The position numbers were made by a program, and so were the translations under genes. From the NCBI RefSeq assembly GCF_003970915.1, contig NZ_RXOF01000022.1:1-64000 (forward strand): a stretch of 64,000 nucleotides of DNA, written 5' to 3'. This DNA comes from Hymenobacter gummosus. GTDB lineage: Bacteria; Bacteroidota; Bacteroidia; Cytophagales; Hymenobacteraceae. Below, one piece after another: positions 57,617 through 64,000 of the stretch. The notes below the pieces were generated by a model. It was given only the letters and a program-made list of their open reading frames with translations. It was not told the origin of the DNA and ran no database searches. The first letter of the stretch is position 1, and the number at the start of each line of letters is the position of its first letter.

Positions 57617-58438
57617 CTACGCAGCCAGTTCTTCCCCAACAGCTTTCCAGATGGAAATCATGGGGAACGTGGGCAGTTCGTGCTTGGCTTCCCGCAAGGC
57701 AGGAATCAAATGGATGTAGTCGAACATAAACTTGGCCAGTACAACCATGGCCACGCCAACCGATGCCTTGGCCATTTCTGTTTGCTGCTGCAGGCCGCCG
57801 CTCTGCTGAATCTGAATGATGCTGAGGCGGCTGGAGTGGGCGTAGCCGCAGAGAAATTTGTACTGCTGCTTGAAAAAGGCTTCCTGAAAGCCGGCATTGA
57901 CGGCGAGAACCGCCCACCCCTTGTCAATTCGCCATTCGCCCTTTAACACCATGTTCTGGTGTTTGGGAGTCAACGCTTGAAAGCAGGGCGACGCCTTGAT
58001 TTCCGCCTGCAAATCCGCAATAGACTTGGCTTCGCTTACCTTTAAATCAATCTGAGACTGATTCTTGGGGTCAAATCCAGCTCGGTCGGTAAAGCCACCG
58101 AGATGCCAGCACGCGAACCGAAACCTGAGCTCCTCCGGGTCCTGTGAGGCCACGAATACATGATGCAGGGTTAAGTAGGTCTCAAGGGCGGCTCTTACCA
58201 GGATGGCAATAGAGGCGAAATCCACTTTAGTGCCATAAAGCTGCTCTGCGGTCAGTAGCTGGTAGCCCTTAAAGAGGTGGCGCACGGAAAGGCAATGGTG
58301 TATAATTTTTTGGCCCAGTCCTTCGGCGTAGTAGATGCCCGCAATGTCAGCGGGCAGTTTCTGGCCCTGCAAGCGATTCCCGATTTCGATGGCTCCGTTA
58401 AGCAAAAGGTCAAAATCGAGTTCATGGTTAGCTTCCAT
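57617..58438 (-). CDS. Hypothetical protein, DUF5677-like
   Basis: 273 aa, no signal peptide. The layout resembles DUF5677: helical with ASIAILVRAALETYLTLHHV, FLCGYAHSSRLSIIQIQQS, and conserved His/Arg. Such helical proteins are of unknown function, sometimes HEPN-like. It converges on repB, gap 26 bp. Family assigned weakly by pattern. Confidence 0.5.
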   Translation of the reverse strand: MEANHELDFDLLLNGAIEIGNRLQGQKLPADIAGIYYAEGLGQKIIHHCLSVRHLFKGYQLLTAEQLYGTKVDFASIAILVRAALETYLTLHHVFVASQDPEELRFRFACWHLGGFTDRAGFDPKNQSQIDLKVSEAKSIADLQAEIKASPCFQALTPKHQNMVLKGEWRIDKGWAVLAVNAGFQEAFFKQQYKFLCGYAHSSRLSIIQIQQSGGLQQQTEMAKASVGVAMVVLAKFMFDYIHLIPALREAKHELPTFPMISIWKAVGEELAA

Positions 58439-58504
58439 ACTACCGATAAGGGCTAAGCGTCGAGGGATACCCGCTTGTGAGAACTGCTTAAGTGAATTAG
58501 AGGT

Positions 58505-58807
58505 CTACTGCTCATCGTCCGGCTGGCCTGCTTGGCTGGCCGAGGCTTGGGCACGCACGACTGCAAATAACTCTTCCTCTGCCACCCCCAGCACCCGGGC
58601 CAGCTGCTGCAGTTCTCCCACGGTGCACGTTTCAGGACTGCGCTTGCGGGTGTCGTAGGTGCGGGCCGATACCCCCCAGGCTTCCACGATGCGCTTGCGG
58701 GTGCCAGCCACTTCCAGTAGCTCGGCCAGCGTGCTGGGGTGGTGGACGCGCGGGGGACTGGTCAGGGGCTCGGTAAAGGCCACGGTCGGGACGGGTATTT
58801 TAGGCAT
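58505..58807 (-). CDS. XRE-type HTH protein
   Basis: 100 aa. The central part reads as an HTH: TLAELLEVAGTRKRIVEAWG, VSARTYDTRKRSPETCTV, GELQQLARVLGVAEEELFAV. The C-terminus is Ser/Ala/Gln-rich. It probably regulates neighbouring plasmid genes or copy-number functions. No operon partner is evident. Confidence 0.6.
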   Translation of the reverse strand: MPKIPVPTVAFTEPLTSPPRVHHPSTLAELLEVAGTRKRIVEAWGVSARTYDTRKRSPETCTVGELQQLARVLGVAEEELFAVVRAQASASQAGQPDDEQ

Positions 58808-58866
58808 TGGGAAAAGGCTAAAAAGGCACAGAATAAAGTGCGTAAGGTAGCCCTTTTACGCAGCGT

Positions 58867-59136
58867 CTAGCCTTTCGGGCACCGGCAACCCCTTTGGCTA
58901 TGTTCCGACGCAAGCATTTGCTCCTCCCAGCGGCCGCACTCGGCTACGGCCAGCGCCAGCCACGCTTCCAACCGGGCCGGTTCCGTGCACCGCGTAATAA
59001 ACGGCTCCGCCGCTTGCCGGCGCTCCGGCGAAATGGCCGGGTGCTGTAAAATGCAGCGCAGCTCGGCGCGCAAGGCCGCAAGGCCATACTGCAGGGGAGC
59101 AGTTGCGGATTCCGGTACAGGCAAGTTTACGGACAT
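58867..59136 (-). CDS. Hypothetical 89-aa protein
   Basis: From MSVNLPVPESATAPLQYGLA; a start seven codons earlier is possible. The sequence is helical, with RAELRCILQHPAISPERRQA and a Cys-rich C-terminus (HSQRGCRCPKG). No family recognised. It lies between an HTH gene and the DUF3846-like gene on the same strand. Confidence 0.4.
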   Translation of the reverse strand: MSVNLPVPESATAPLQYGLAALRAELRCILQHPAISPERRQAAEPFITRCTEPARLEAWLALAVAECGRWEEQMLASEHSQRGCRCPKG

Positions 59137-59180
59137 GAGTAGCAGCAGTAGAGGCAATAAAGAAGCGGCTAATAGCCAGG

Positions 59181-59206
59181 CAGCCGCCCCGATAACGGGG
59201 CGGCTG
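59181..59206 (-). terminator. Hairpin terminator after the DUF3846-like gene
   Basis: CAGCCGCCCCG (59181-59191) and its exact complement (59196-59206) enclose a 4-base loop. Ten bp downstream of the stop at 59216 on the minus strand, without a clear T-run. Confidence 0.6.
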
Positions 59207-59215
59207 CGGGCTGAC

Positions 59216-59818
59216 CTAGCGCAGCATGTCAGATTTCATCAGCAGCACCGGACCGGCTACCACGTCGACGGGCGAGTAGTGCTCCAGCGGGTAGGTTTCG
59301 TACCAGGCGGCCGTGGCCAGCGGGTTGATGGGGAGCCGGCGGTTTTTGCCCTCGTCATCAAACACGAAAATATACCCCTCGTAAGGCCCGTGCTGGGGGC
59401 AGTGCACGTCGATGTAGTCAGCGGCCAGGGCGGCCCGTAGCTGGGCCAGGCCAAAGCTTTTGCGGCCCTTGTCGGGGCGCACCTCGCGGGTGCTGCCGTC
59501 CACGGCCAGCAGTGTAGCTGCTCCCTGGGCTGGCCTCATGCCGGTGTGCTGGCTCTGGAAGTAAGCCCCCAATTCCTGCCGGGTGGCGTACCGTTGGCCG
59601 CCCACCACCTGAAATGGCCCATGGTCGTAGGTGGTCGTCGGAAAAAGCTGGCCTGTTGTGCCGCATAGGGCCACAATCAGCGTCGGCTGACCGGGTGCGG
59701 TGCGTAGAAACAGACGGGCCGGCAGCGGAAAGTTAGCGCCCTCGGGCTTTACCAACTCCGTATTGTGCAGGCTGAACAACAGCGGTCCAGGGGTGATTAA
59801 ACAGGGGACGTATTCCAT
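59216..59818 (-). CDS. DUF3846-like hypothetical protein
   Basis: 200 aa. The C-terminal half resembles DUF3846: FGLAQLRAALAADYIDVHCP, YEGYIFVFDDEGKNRRLPIN, then PLATAAW and VVAGPVLLMKS. The N-terminal part is Leu/Pro-rich (CLITPGPLLFSLHNTELVKP). DUF3846 occurs on many mobile elements but its function is not known. One of two 95-bp leaders lies upstream. Confidence 0.55.
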   Translation of the reverse strand: MEYVPCLITPGPLLFSLHNTELVKPEGANFPLPARLFLRTAPGQPTLIVALCGTTGQLFPTTTYDHGPFQVVGGQRYATRQELGAYFQSQHTGMRPAQGAATLLAVDGSTREVRPDKGRKSFGLAQLRAALAADYIDVHCPQHGPYEGYIFVFDDEGKNRRLPINPLATAAWYETYPLEHYSPVDVVAGPVLLMKSDMLR

Positions 59819-59853
59819 ACTACAGGGCTGATTTATTGAATCTTACTACTATC

Positions 59854-59948
59854 TATTAAACGAATTGCAGGCCCTGCACGTTCTCTTTTTTACCTATAAT
59901 TTGTATCTTTTTGCTCTTTATCTGTAACCTTCTTTGCCTCACTGCCCC
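59854..59948 (-). promoter_or_regulatory. 95-bp leader, copy 1 (upstream of the DUF3846-like gene)
   Basis: Shares TATTAAACGAA, TATCTTTTTGCTCTTT and CACTGCCCC with copy 2 at 62225-62319, in the same order and with the same total length of 95 bp. It lies 36 bp upstream of the start at 59818. Probably a shared promoter/regulatory element. Confidence 0.65.
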
Positions 59949-60017
59949 CGCGGGACTGCGCTCAAAAAGTGCAACTGGAGGTTCTGGCAACGGCTCCTAT
60001 GTTGATTTAAGACGTGT

Positions 60018-60413
60018 TCAGGATGGACCTGCAGCAGGCGACTCCCCCAAACGAGGCAGTTGCTTGCGGGGGGTGCGACTCGTGGCCCCCGCATCCGGCA
60101 AGGGCTCGAACCAATCCCGGTAAGCCGACGTGAGCCGGTCGGCCACGATGGCCAGGCGCTGTTGCTCGCCGTCGCGCCGCACCCAGATATGCGCACTGCC
60201 GCAGCCTACTTCGTAGCCGGGCCCTAGCAGCTTCTTCACCGCCCCCGCCAGCCCGCGCAAATCGGTGGTGTGGGTGTGGGCCTGCACGTGCTGGCGTACG
60301 GCCTGCAGGTGGCGTTTTTCGGCTGCATCACGGGGCTTTTGCTCGATGGCTACGTAAGCCTGCTGCGCCGGAAAAGGGTCTGCTACGGCGGTGGTTTTGG
60401 GGTACGGGTTCAT
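60018..60413 (-). CDS. Hypothetical 131-aa protein
   Basis: From MNPYPKTTAVADPFPAQQAY. The frame runs further upstream but over an unlikely Arg/Pro-rich stretch. Polar with DLRGLAGAVKKLLGPGYEVG and an HIWVRRDGEQQRLAIVADRL segment. The C-terminus is Pro/Arg-rich. No family recognised. It belongs to a closely spaced minus-strand series of small genes. Confidence 0.5.
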   Translation of the reverse strand: MNPYPKTTAVADPFPAQQAYVAIEQKPRDAAEKRHLQAVRQHVQAHTHTTDLRGLAGAVKKLLGPGYEVGCGSAHIWVRRDGEQQRLAIVADRLTSAYRDWFEPLPDAGATSRTPRKQLPRLGESPAAGPS

Positions 60414-60460
60414 AGGAAAAGGAAATAGGGTAGGAGGAAAGCGGGAAGAGCCCGCGTCGC

Positions 60461-60790
60461 TCAGCGCGCGTTCAGGTAGCGCGGGTCTCGGAAGCCGGCC
60501 AGCAGCCGGGCCGTGGCAAAGGCGGCGGCAAAGTGGCCGCGGTGATAATCGGCGTGCAGTTGGCCCACGTGGGTGAAATCGTAGCAAAGGCCCGTGTGGC
60601 CCAGGGGCTGCAGAAACTGGTCGGCTTCTTCGGCGCTGAAGCCGCTCAGGTCCCGGCCATCGCTGAGGAGCACCTGCACGCCGGGCCGCTCGTCGGCCCC
60701 CCGCCCGTAGACTTCGTAGATGAGGCCCACGGCGTGCTCGCGGGGATAGAGCACGGCGTCGCCGACGATTAACTGCTGGGCTGCAGGCAT
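60461..60790 (-). CDS. Hypothetical 109-aa protein
   Basis: From MPAAQQLIVGDAVLYPREHA. The sequence looks like a beta-rich small domain (GLIYEVYGRGADERPGVQVL, LSDGRDLSGFSAEEADQFLQ). A similar architecture is seen in plasmid accessory proteins of unknown function. It is spaced 47 bp from the next gene in the series. Confidence 0.5.
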   Translation of the reverse strand: MPAAQQLIVGDAVLYPREHAVGLIYEVYGRGADERPGVQVLLSDGRDLSGFSAEEADQFLQPLGHTGLCYDFTHVGQLHADYHRGHFAAAFATARLLAGFRDPRYLNAR

Positions 60791-60824
60791 AGGGACGGGA
60801 AACAGCGTGAATGGGGTAATTCTC

Positions 60825-61115
60825 TCAGAGCAGCAACAGGCGGTACTGTCCGGCCTGGTCTTCGCGGGTGGCGCGCACGGCCTCGCGGGCCAGGGGCCGC
60901 AAGGACTTGACCAGGGCTTCAAGTACCTCGAAGTCTTCGTCGGTGGCCACCGCCACCGGCAGGCGCTCGGCTACTTCGAGTGTGAGGCCTTCACTGCTCA
61001 GGCCGTAGCCGCGCTGCTGCATGTCGGCTTCGATGTCGGTGAGCACGGCGGCCACCCGCGCGCGGTAGTGGTTCCAATCGGCGTCCCCGAAAACGGGGGC
61101 TTCACTTGCATTCAT
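60825..61115 (-). CDS. Hypothetical 96-aa protein
   Basis: Starts MNASEAPVFGDADWNHYRAR. Helical and acidic, with RVAAVLTDIEADMQQRGYGL and DFEVLEALVKSLRPLAREAV. No family recognised. It is 78 bp from the ArdC gene and in the same orientation. Confidence 0.45.
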   Translation of the reverse strand: MNASEAPVFGDADWNHYRARVAAVLTDIEADMQQRGYGLSSEGLTLEVAERLPVAVATDEDFEVLEALVKSLRPLAREAVRATREDQAGQYRLLLL

Positions 61116-61193
61116 GGGGCGGTAGGGGAGAAGAGGGTGAAAAAGAAGCCAGCCAGGTGGGCAGCCGCCGGCCGCGGCTGCCCGGGCCGGGGC

Positions 61194-62189
61194 TTATGCG
61201 GCCGCTAGCCAGCTGAGTTCAGCCGCTTTGTACTGTTGGCTCACTTCGTCTTCTTCGGGCACCAGCTCCACCACCCGGGCCGGCGCGGGAGCGGCCACCG
61301 GCTCGCCTTCCTCAACCACGCCCAAAATCAGCTTGGCGGCGCGCTGGGCCTTGCTGGCCGCCTGCAGCACCAGCTTTTTGTCGTTTTTCAGACGCTCCAG
61401 CCAGGACTGAATGTAGGCCACGGCATTGGTCTCGGTCTGGGCGGTGTCGAGCCCGGCCGCGGCGCAGAGAAAGGAAGCGCCCATTTCGGCCGTCAGCTCC
61501 TCGCGGGCGTAGCTGGCCGAGCCCTTGCCTTCGCCGGCGGTCAGGTCCGGCCGGTCGAGCCGGGAAGCGTGGCCCGTGCTGTGGGTCAGCTCGTGAAACA
61601 GGGTCGCGTAGTAGCCTTCGGCGGTGGTGAAGGTGGCCCGCTCCGGCATGTTTACCAGGTCGAGTGCCGGGGAGTAGTAAGCCCGCTGGTGCAGGTGCTC
61701 AATGGCCGGGCGCCCGTCCCAGTTGCGCACAATGGCCTCGGCCGCCTCAATGGGCGTGTGCGCGTGGCGTTCCACTGCGGGCAGCACAAAGTCAATGTTT
61801 TCGATGTCCTCCACTGAAAACACGGTGTAGTACTTCAGGAAAGGCGTTTTTTCTTCTTTGCCGGTTTGCTCGTTCTCGCGTACCGACACGTTGTAGTATA
61901 CCACCGGGTGCCCTTTAGCGCCCTTGCGCACGTTGCCGCCCAGGGCCAGGGCCTGCTTGAAGGTTAAAAAGAAGGGCAGCGCGCCGCTGAAGTGCAGCAA
62001 AAAGGCGTTAATGCCCGTGTAAGCCGCGCCGGTTGCGTAGTTGCGGGGCAAACCATACACCGCGTTCCAGGGCTTGCGCCAGGGAATCACCCCGCCTTCC
62101 AGCGCGGCCACAATTCGGTCGGTAACAATCTGGTACACGTCGGGGCGAGGAGTGGCGGTACGGGCGGCGGGCTTGCGGGTCTTTTTCAT
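61194..62189 (-). CDS. ardC: ArdC-like antirestriction protein
   Basis: 331 aa from MKKTRKPAARTATPRPDVYQ. The N-terminal domain binds ssDNA: IVTDRIVAALEGGVIPWRKP, WNAVYGLPRNYATGAAYTGI. The C-terminal zinc-dependent domain contains HELTHSTGH with downstream acidic residues (YAREELTAEMGASFLC). ArdC protects incoming plasmid DNA from restriction. The last ~60 residues are a plasmid-specific extension. Leader copy 2 lies just upstream. Confidence 0.92.
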   Translation of the reverse strand: MKKTRKPAARTATPRPDVYQIVTDRIVAALEGGVIPWRKPWNAVYGLPRNYATGAAYTGINAFLLHFSGALPFFLTFKQALALGGNVRKGAKGHPVVYYNVSVRENEQTGKEEKTPFLKYYTVFSVEDIENIDFVLPAVERHAHTPIEAAEAIVRNWDGRPAIEHLHQRAYYSPALDLVNMPERATFTTAEGYYATLFHELTHSTGHASRLDRPDLTAGEGKGSASYAREELTAEMGASFLCAAAGLDTAQTETNAVAYIQSWLERLKNDKKLVLQAASKAQRAAKLILGVVEEGEPVAAPAPARVVELVPEEDEVSQQYKAAELSWLAAA

Positions 62190-62224
62190 GATAAAGCGCT
62201 GTTTCCGTGGGCGTTTATTATACT

Positions 62225-62319
62225 TATTAAACGAAAACTGCACCCTCATAGTTTTCTTTTTGCTCTATATTTTATATCTTTTTGCTCTTTTTACACCGCC
62301 TTCTTTCCCCCACTGCCCC
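62225..62319 (-). promoter_or_regulatory. 95-bp leader, copy 2 (upstream of ardC)
   Basis: Matches copy 1 (59854-59948) with the same spacing between shared blocks. It lies 36 bp upstream of the ardC start, exactly as copy 1 does for its gene. Confidence 0.65.
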
Positions 62320-62362
62320 TTTGTTGCTGCGCCGAAAAGACGGTATGACAGCAGCTTAAAAA

Positions 62363-62376
62363 CCACTTTTTATAAG
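62363..62376 (-). repeat. Lone iteron upstream of umuD
   Basis: CCACTTTTTATAAG, the same word as at 56461-56474, 5.8 kb from the iteron array. Probably an initiator binding site; function not known. Confidence 0.55.
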
Positions 62377-62511
62377 CGGCAGTGTAGTTTGATGAGCCTT
62401 CGGCCAGACAGCTTGCCCAGCCAGTTCGGTACAGCGCGTGGCCGGGTAACACCCACGGTATTGACAGGAGCCTTCGTCAACTTCCGGCTACAATTTTTAG
62501 CCTTGTTTCTA

Positions 62512-62524
62512 CTAATTTTATTAG
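62512..62524. promoter_or_regulatory. Palindrome upstream of umuD, candidate operator
   Basis: CTAATTTTATTAG, five-base arms with a 3-base centre, about 40 bp upstream of the umuD start. A possible damage-response operator. It does not match the E. coli LexA box. Confidence 0.35.
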
Positions 62525-62564
62525 CAGCACGTATTATTGTGGCCACGCCTATGCTACACCACCC

Positions 62565-63032
62565 ATGCGCAACGTCGAATTAATCCCGGTCCACGACTCC
62601 CAAACCCCATTTTTGCTTCCCCTTTTTAGCTGCTCGGTGTCCGCCGGCTTTCCCTCGCCGGCGTCCGATTACACCGATGAGCTGTTTGACCTGAACCGCC
62701 TGCTCCTGCGCCACCCCGACGCCACGTACCTGGTACGGGTAAGCGGGGAGAGCATGAAAAACGCCGAGATTCACGAGGGCGACCTGCTGGCCGTGGACAA
62801 GCAGATGGAAGCCGACCACAACCACATCGTGGTGGCCGTGGTGGACGGGGAGTGCACCGTCAAGCGCTTGGTGTGCGAGCACGGCACGTGGTGGCTCAAG
62901 CCAGAGAACCCCGACTACCAACCCTGGGAGATTCACGACGCGGGCGCCGTGCGCATCTGGGGCGTGGTGACCCACGTGCTGCACGAGTTGGTTCCCGGCA
63001 AACTCGCGGCCTTGCTGCGCACCCGCGACTAG
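62565..63032 (+). CDS. umuD: UmuD-like polymerase V subunit
   Basis: 155 aa. Strongly UmuD-like: the cleavage site is [10 protein letters not shown] (Ala27-Gly28), and the catalytic pair is Ser63 in SGESM and Lys100 in TVKRL, the same 37-residue spacing as E. coli (Ser60/Lys97). Other landmarks: [17 protein letters not shown] and [10 protein letters not shown]. RecA-stimulated self-cleavage converts it to the active form. The umuC gene follows by 2 bp. Confidence 0.93.
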   Translation: MRNVELIPVHDSQTPFLLPLFSCSVSAGFPSPASDYTDELFDLNRLLLRHPDATYLVRVSGESMKNAEIHEGDLLAVDKQMEADHNHIVVAVVDGECTVKRLVCEHGTWWLKPENPDYQPWEIHDAGAVRIWGVVTHVLHELVPGKLAALLRTRD

Positions 63033-63034
63033 TC

Positions 63035-64000
63035 ATGTACGCCCTGGTCGACTGCAACAACTTCTACGTTTCCTGCGAGCGGGTCTTTCAGCCCCGGCTC
63101 GACGGCCGGCCTGTCGTGGTCCTGTCGAATAACGACGGGTGCATCATTTCCCGCAGCGCCGAAGCCAAGGCCCTGGGCCTGCAGATGGGCGAGCCCTACT
63201 TTCAGGTCAAACCCCTGCTGGAGCAGCATCACGTGGCCGTGTTTTCCAGTAACTACGCCCTCTACGGGGACATGTCGCGCCGGGTGATGTGGTACCTGAG
63301 CCAGGTGGCGCCGGCGGTGGAAATCTACTCCATCGACGAGGCGTTCCTGGATTTGCACGGCCTGGAACGCTTCGTGGTCCGCAGCCTGGACACCTTTGCC
63401 CGCACCGTGCGCGCCAACCTACTGGCCCGTACCGGCATCCCGACCTGCGTGGGCATCGCCCCTACCAAGACGCTGGCCAAGCTGGCCAACCGCCTGGCCA
63501 AGAAAAACCCGGAGATGGGCGGGGTGTGTTACCTCGACACCGCGGAGCGCCGCCGCTGGGCCCTGGAGCAGGTGGCCGTCGAAGACGTCTGGGGCATCGG
63601 CCGGCAGTACGCCCAAAAGCTGTATGCCGCCGGCATCAGCACGGCGGCGGGGCTGGCGGCCTGCTCCGAGGCCTACGCCCGCAAGCACCTGGGCGGGGTG
63701 GTGGGCGCCCGGCTGGTGCGCGAGCTGCAGGGCTACCCCTGCCAGGGGCTGGCCCCGAGCGAAGACGGGACCTTGTCGCGCCGCACGCTGTGTTGCTCGC
63801 GCACGTTTGGCCGGCCGCTCACGGCCTTTCCCGACGTGGCGGGTGCCGTCAGCGCGTTTGCCTCCCGGGCCGCTGAGAAGCTGCGCCGGCAGGGCGACGC
63901 GGCCCACCTGATGACCGTCTTTCTGAGCAAGAGCCGCTACGGCCTGGAGCCGCCCCCGTATTCCTGCTCCGCCGTGCTTACGCTGCCCGTGGCCACTAAC
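63035..64000 (+). CDS. umuC: UmuC-like DNA polymerase V catalytic subunit (3' truncated by window edge)
   Basis: 322 codons within the window, running off its end, so no stop is seen. It is a Y-family polymerase: [52 protein letters not shown] (catalytic acidic motif), [20 protein letters not shown]. With UmuD it carries out error-prone lesion bypass. Start chosen 2 bp after the umuD stop, as for a coupled operon. Confidence 0.93.
   Translation, partial: MYALVDCNNFYVSCERVFQPRLDGRPVVVLSNNDGCIISRSAEAKALGLQMGEPYFQVKPLLEQHHVAVFSSNYALYGDMSRRVMWYLSQVAPAVEIYSIDEAFLDLHGLERFVVRSLDTFARTVRANLLARTGIPTCVGIAPTKTLAKLANRLAKKNPEMGGVCYLDTAERRRWALEQVAVEDVWGIGRQYAQKLYAAGISTAAGLAACSEAYARKHLGGVVGARLVRELQGYPCQGLAPSEDGTLSRRTLCCSRTFGRPLTAFPDVAGAVSAFASRAAEKLRRQGDAAHLMTVFLSKSRYGLEPPPYSCSAVLTLPVATN

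Overview
The window looks like part of a large conjugative plasmid from a GC-rich Bacteroidota bacterium, most likely a Hymenobacter-like member of the Cytophagales. This is inferred from Bacteroides-type transfer genes (TraM, TraO, a BfmA/BtgA mobilization protein, a DUF5712 relaxase, TraG), a Rep_3/RepB initiator with iterons, ParA, ArdC and UmuDC. It also rests on GC-rich codon use, few Shine-Dalgarno sites and several TAnnTTTG-type -7 promoter boxes. No rRNA, tRNA, CRISPR array or transposase was seen.

Layout. 1-2.7 kb: end of a conjugation operon (TraM C-terminus, TrbJ/VirB5-like protein, TraO, a lipoprotein). 2.8-6.4 kb: small orphan genes, including a tandem paralogue pair, and an AlbA_2/Schlafen-type ATP-binding protein. 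6.4-11.7 kb, minus strand: a PD-(D/E)xK nuclease candidate, a 1106-aa protein with a Cap4/DUF4297-like N-terminus and a translationally coupled TlpA-like thioredoxin, a possible uncharacterised defence module. 11.8-34.6 kb: a copper island (DUF6122 protein, three DUF305 proteins, DUF4396, CopA, cupredoxin, metal-binding lipoproteins, a complete CusCBA-type RND pump, a Csp-like cysteine-rich storage protein, a CopZ-like chaperone, a Met-rich DUF2231 protein, and a multicopper oxidase with a beta-barrel-like extension). Two regulators fuse a CxxC metal-binding-like N-terminus to an AraC DNA-binding domain. A paired direct-repeat operator recurs seven times ahead of six copper transcription units.

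34.6-49.7 kb: a recombinase flanked by a perfect inverted repeat, then a defence island. It holds an XRE-ImmA/IrrE regulator, two unknown genes, a type III restriction-modification pair, a CapH/CapP-like regulatory pair divergent from a CBASS operon, and a Fic toxin with a small VbhA-like partner. The CBASS operon has a patatin effector and a nucleotidyltransferase whose C-terminus carries an E2-like domain in the same polypeptide, followed by a one-helix membrane protein and a DUF3892 protein.

49.7-64 kb: plasmid backbone. It contains TraG, the relaxase, BfmA/BtgA, an 8-bp-periodic TTCTG array before parA, parA and a putative partner, iterons and repB, then a leading-region-like block with ArdC and UmuDC. 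A duplicated 95-bp leader lies upstream of two minus-strand transcription units in that block.

Likely integration: the copper genes move Cu out of the cytoplasm (CopA), across the envelope (RND pump), oxidise it in the periplasm (multicopper oxidase) and store or chaperone it (Csp, CopZ, Met-rich proteins). The defence genes protect host and plasmid, and ArdC and UmuDC probably help establishment after transfer.
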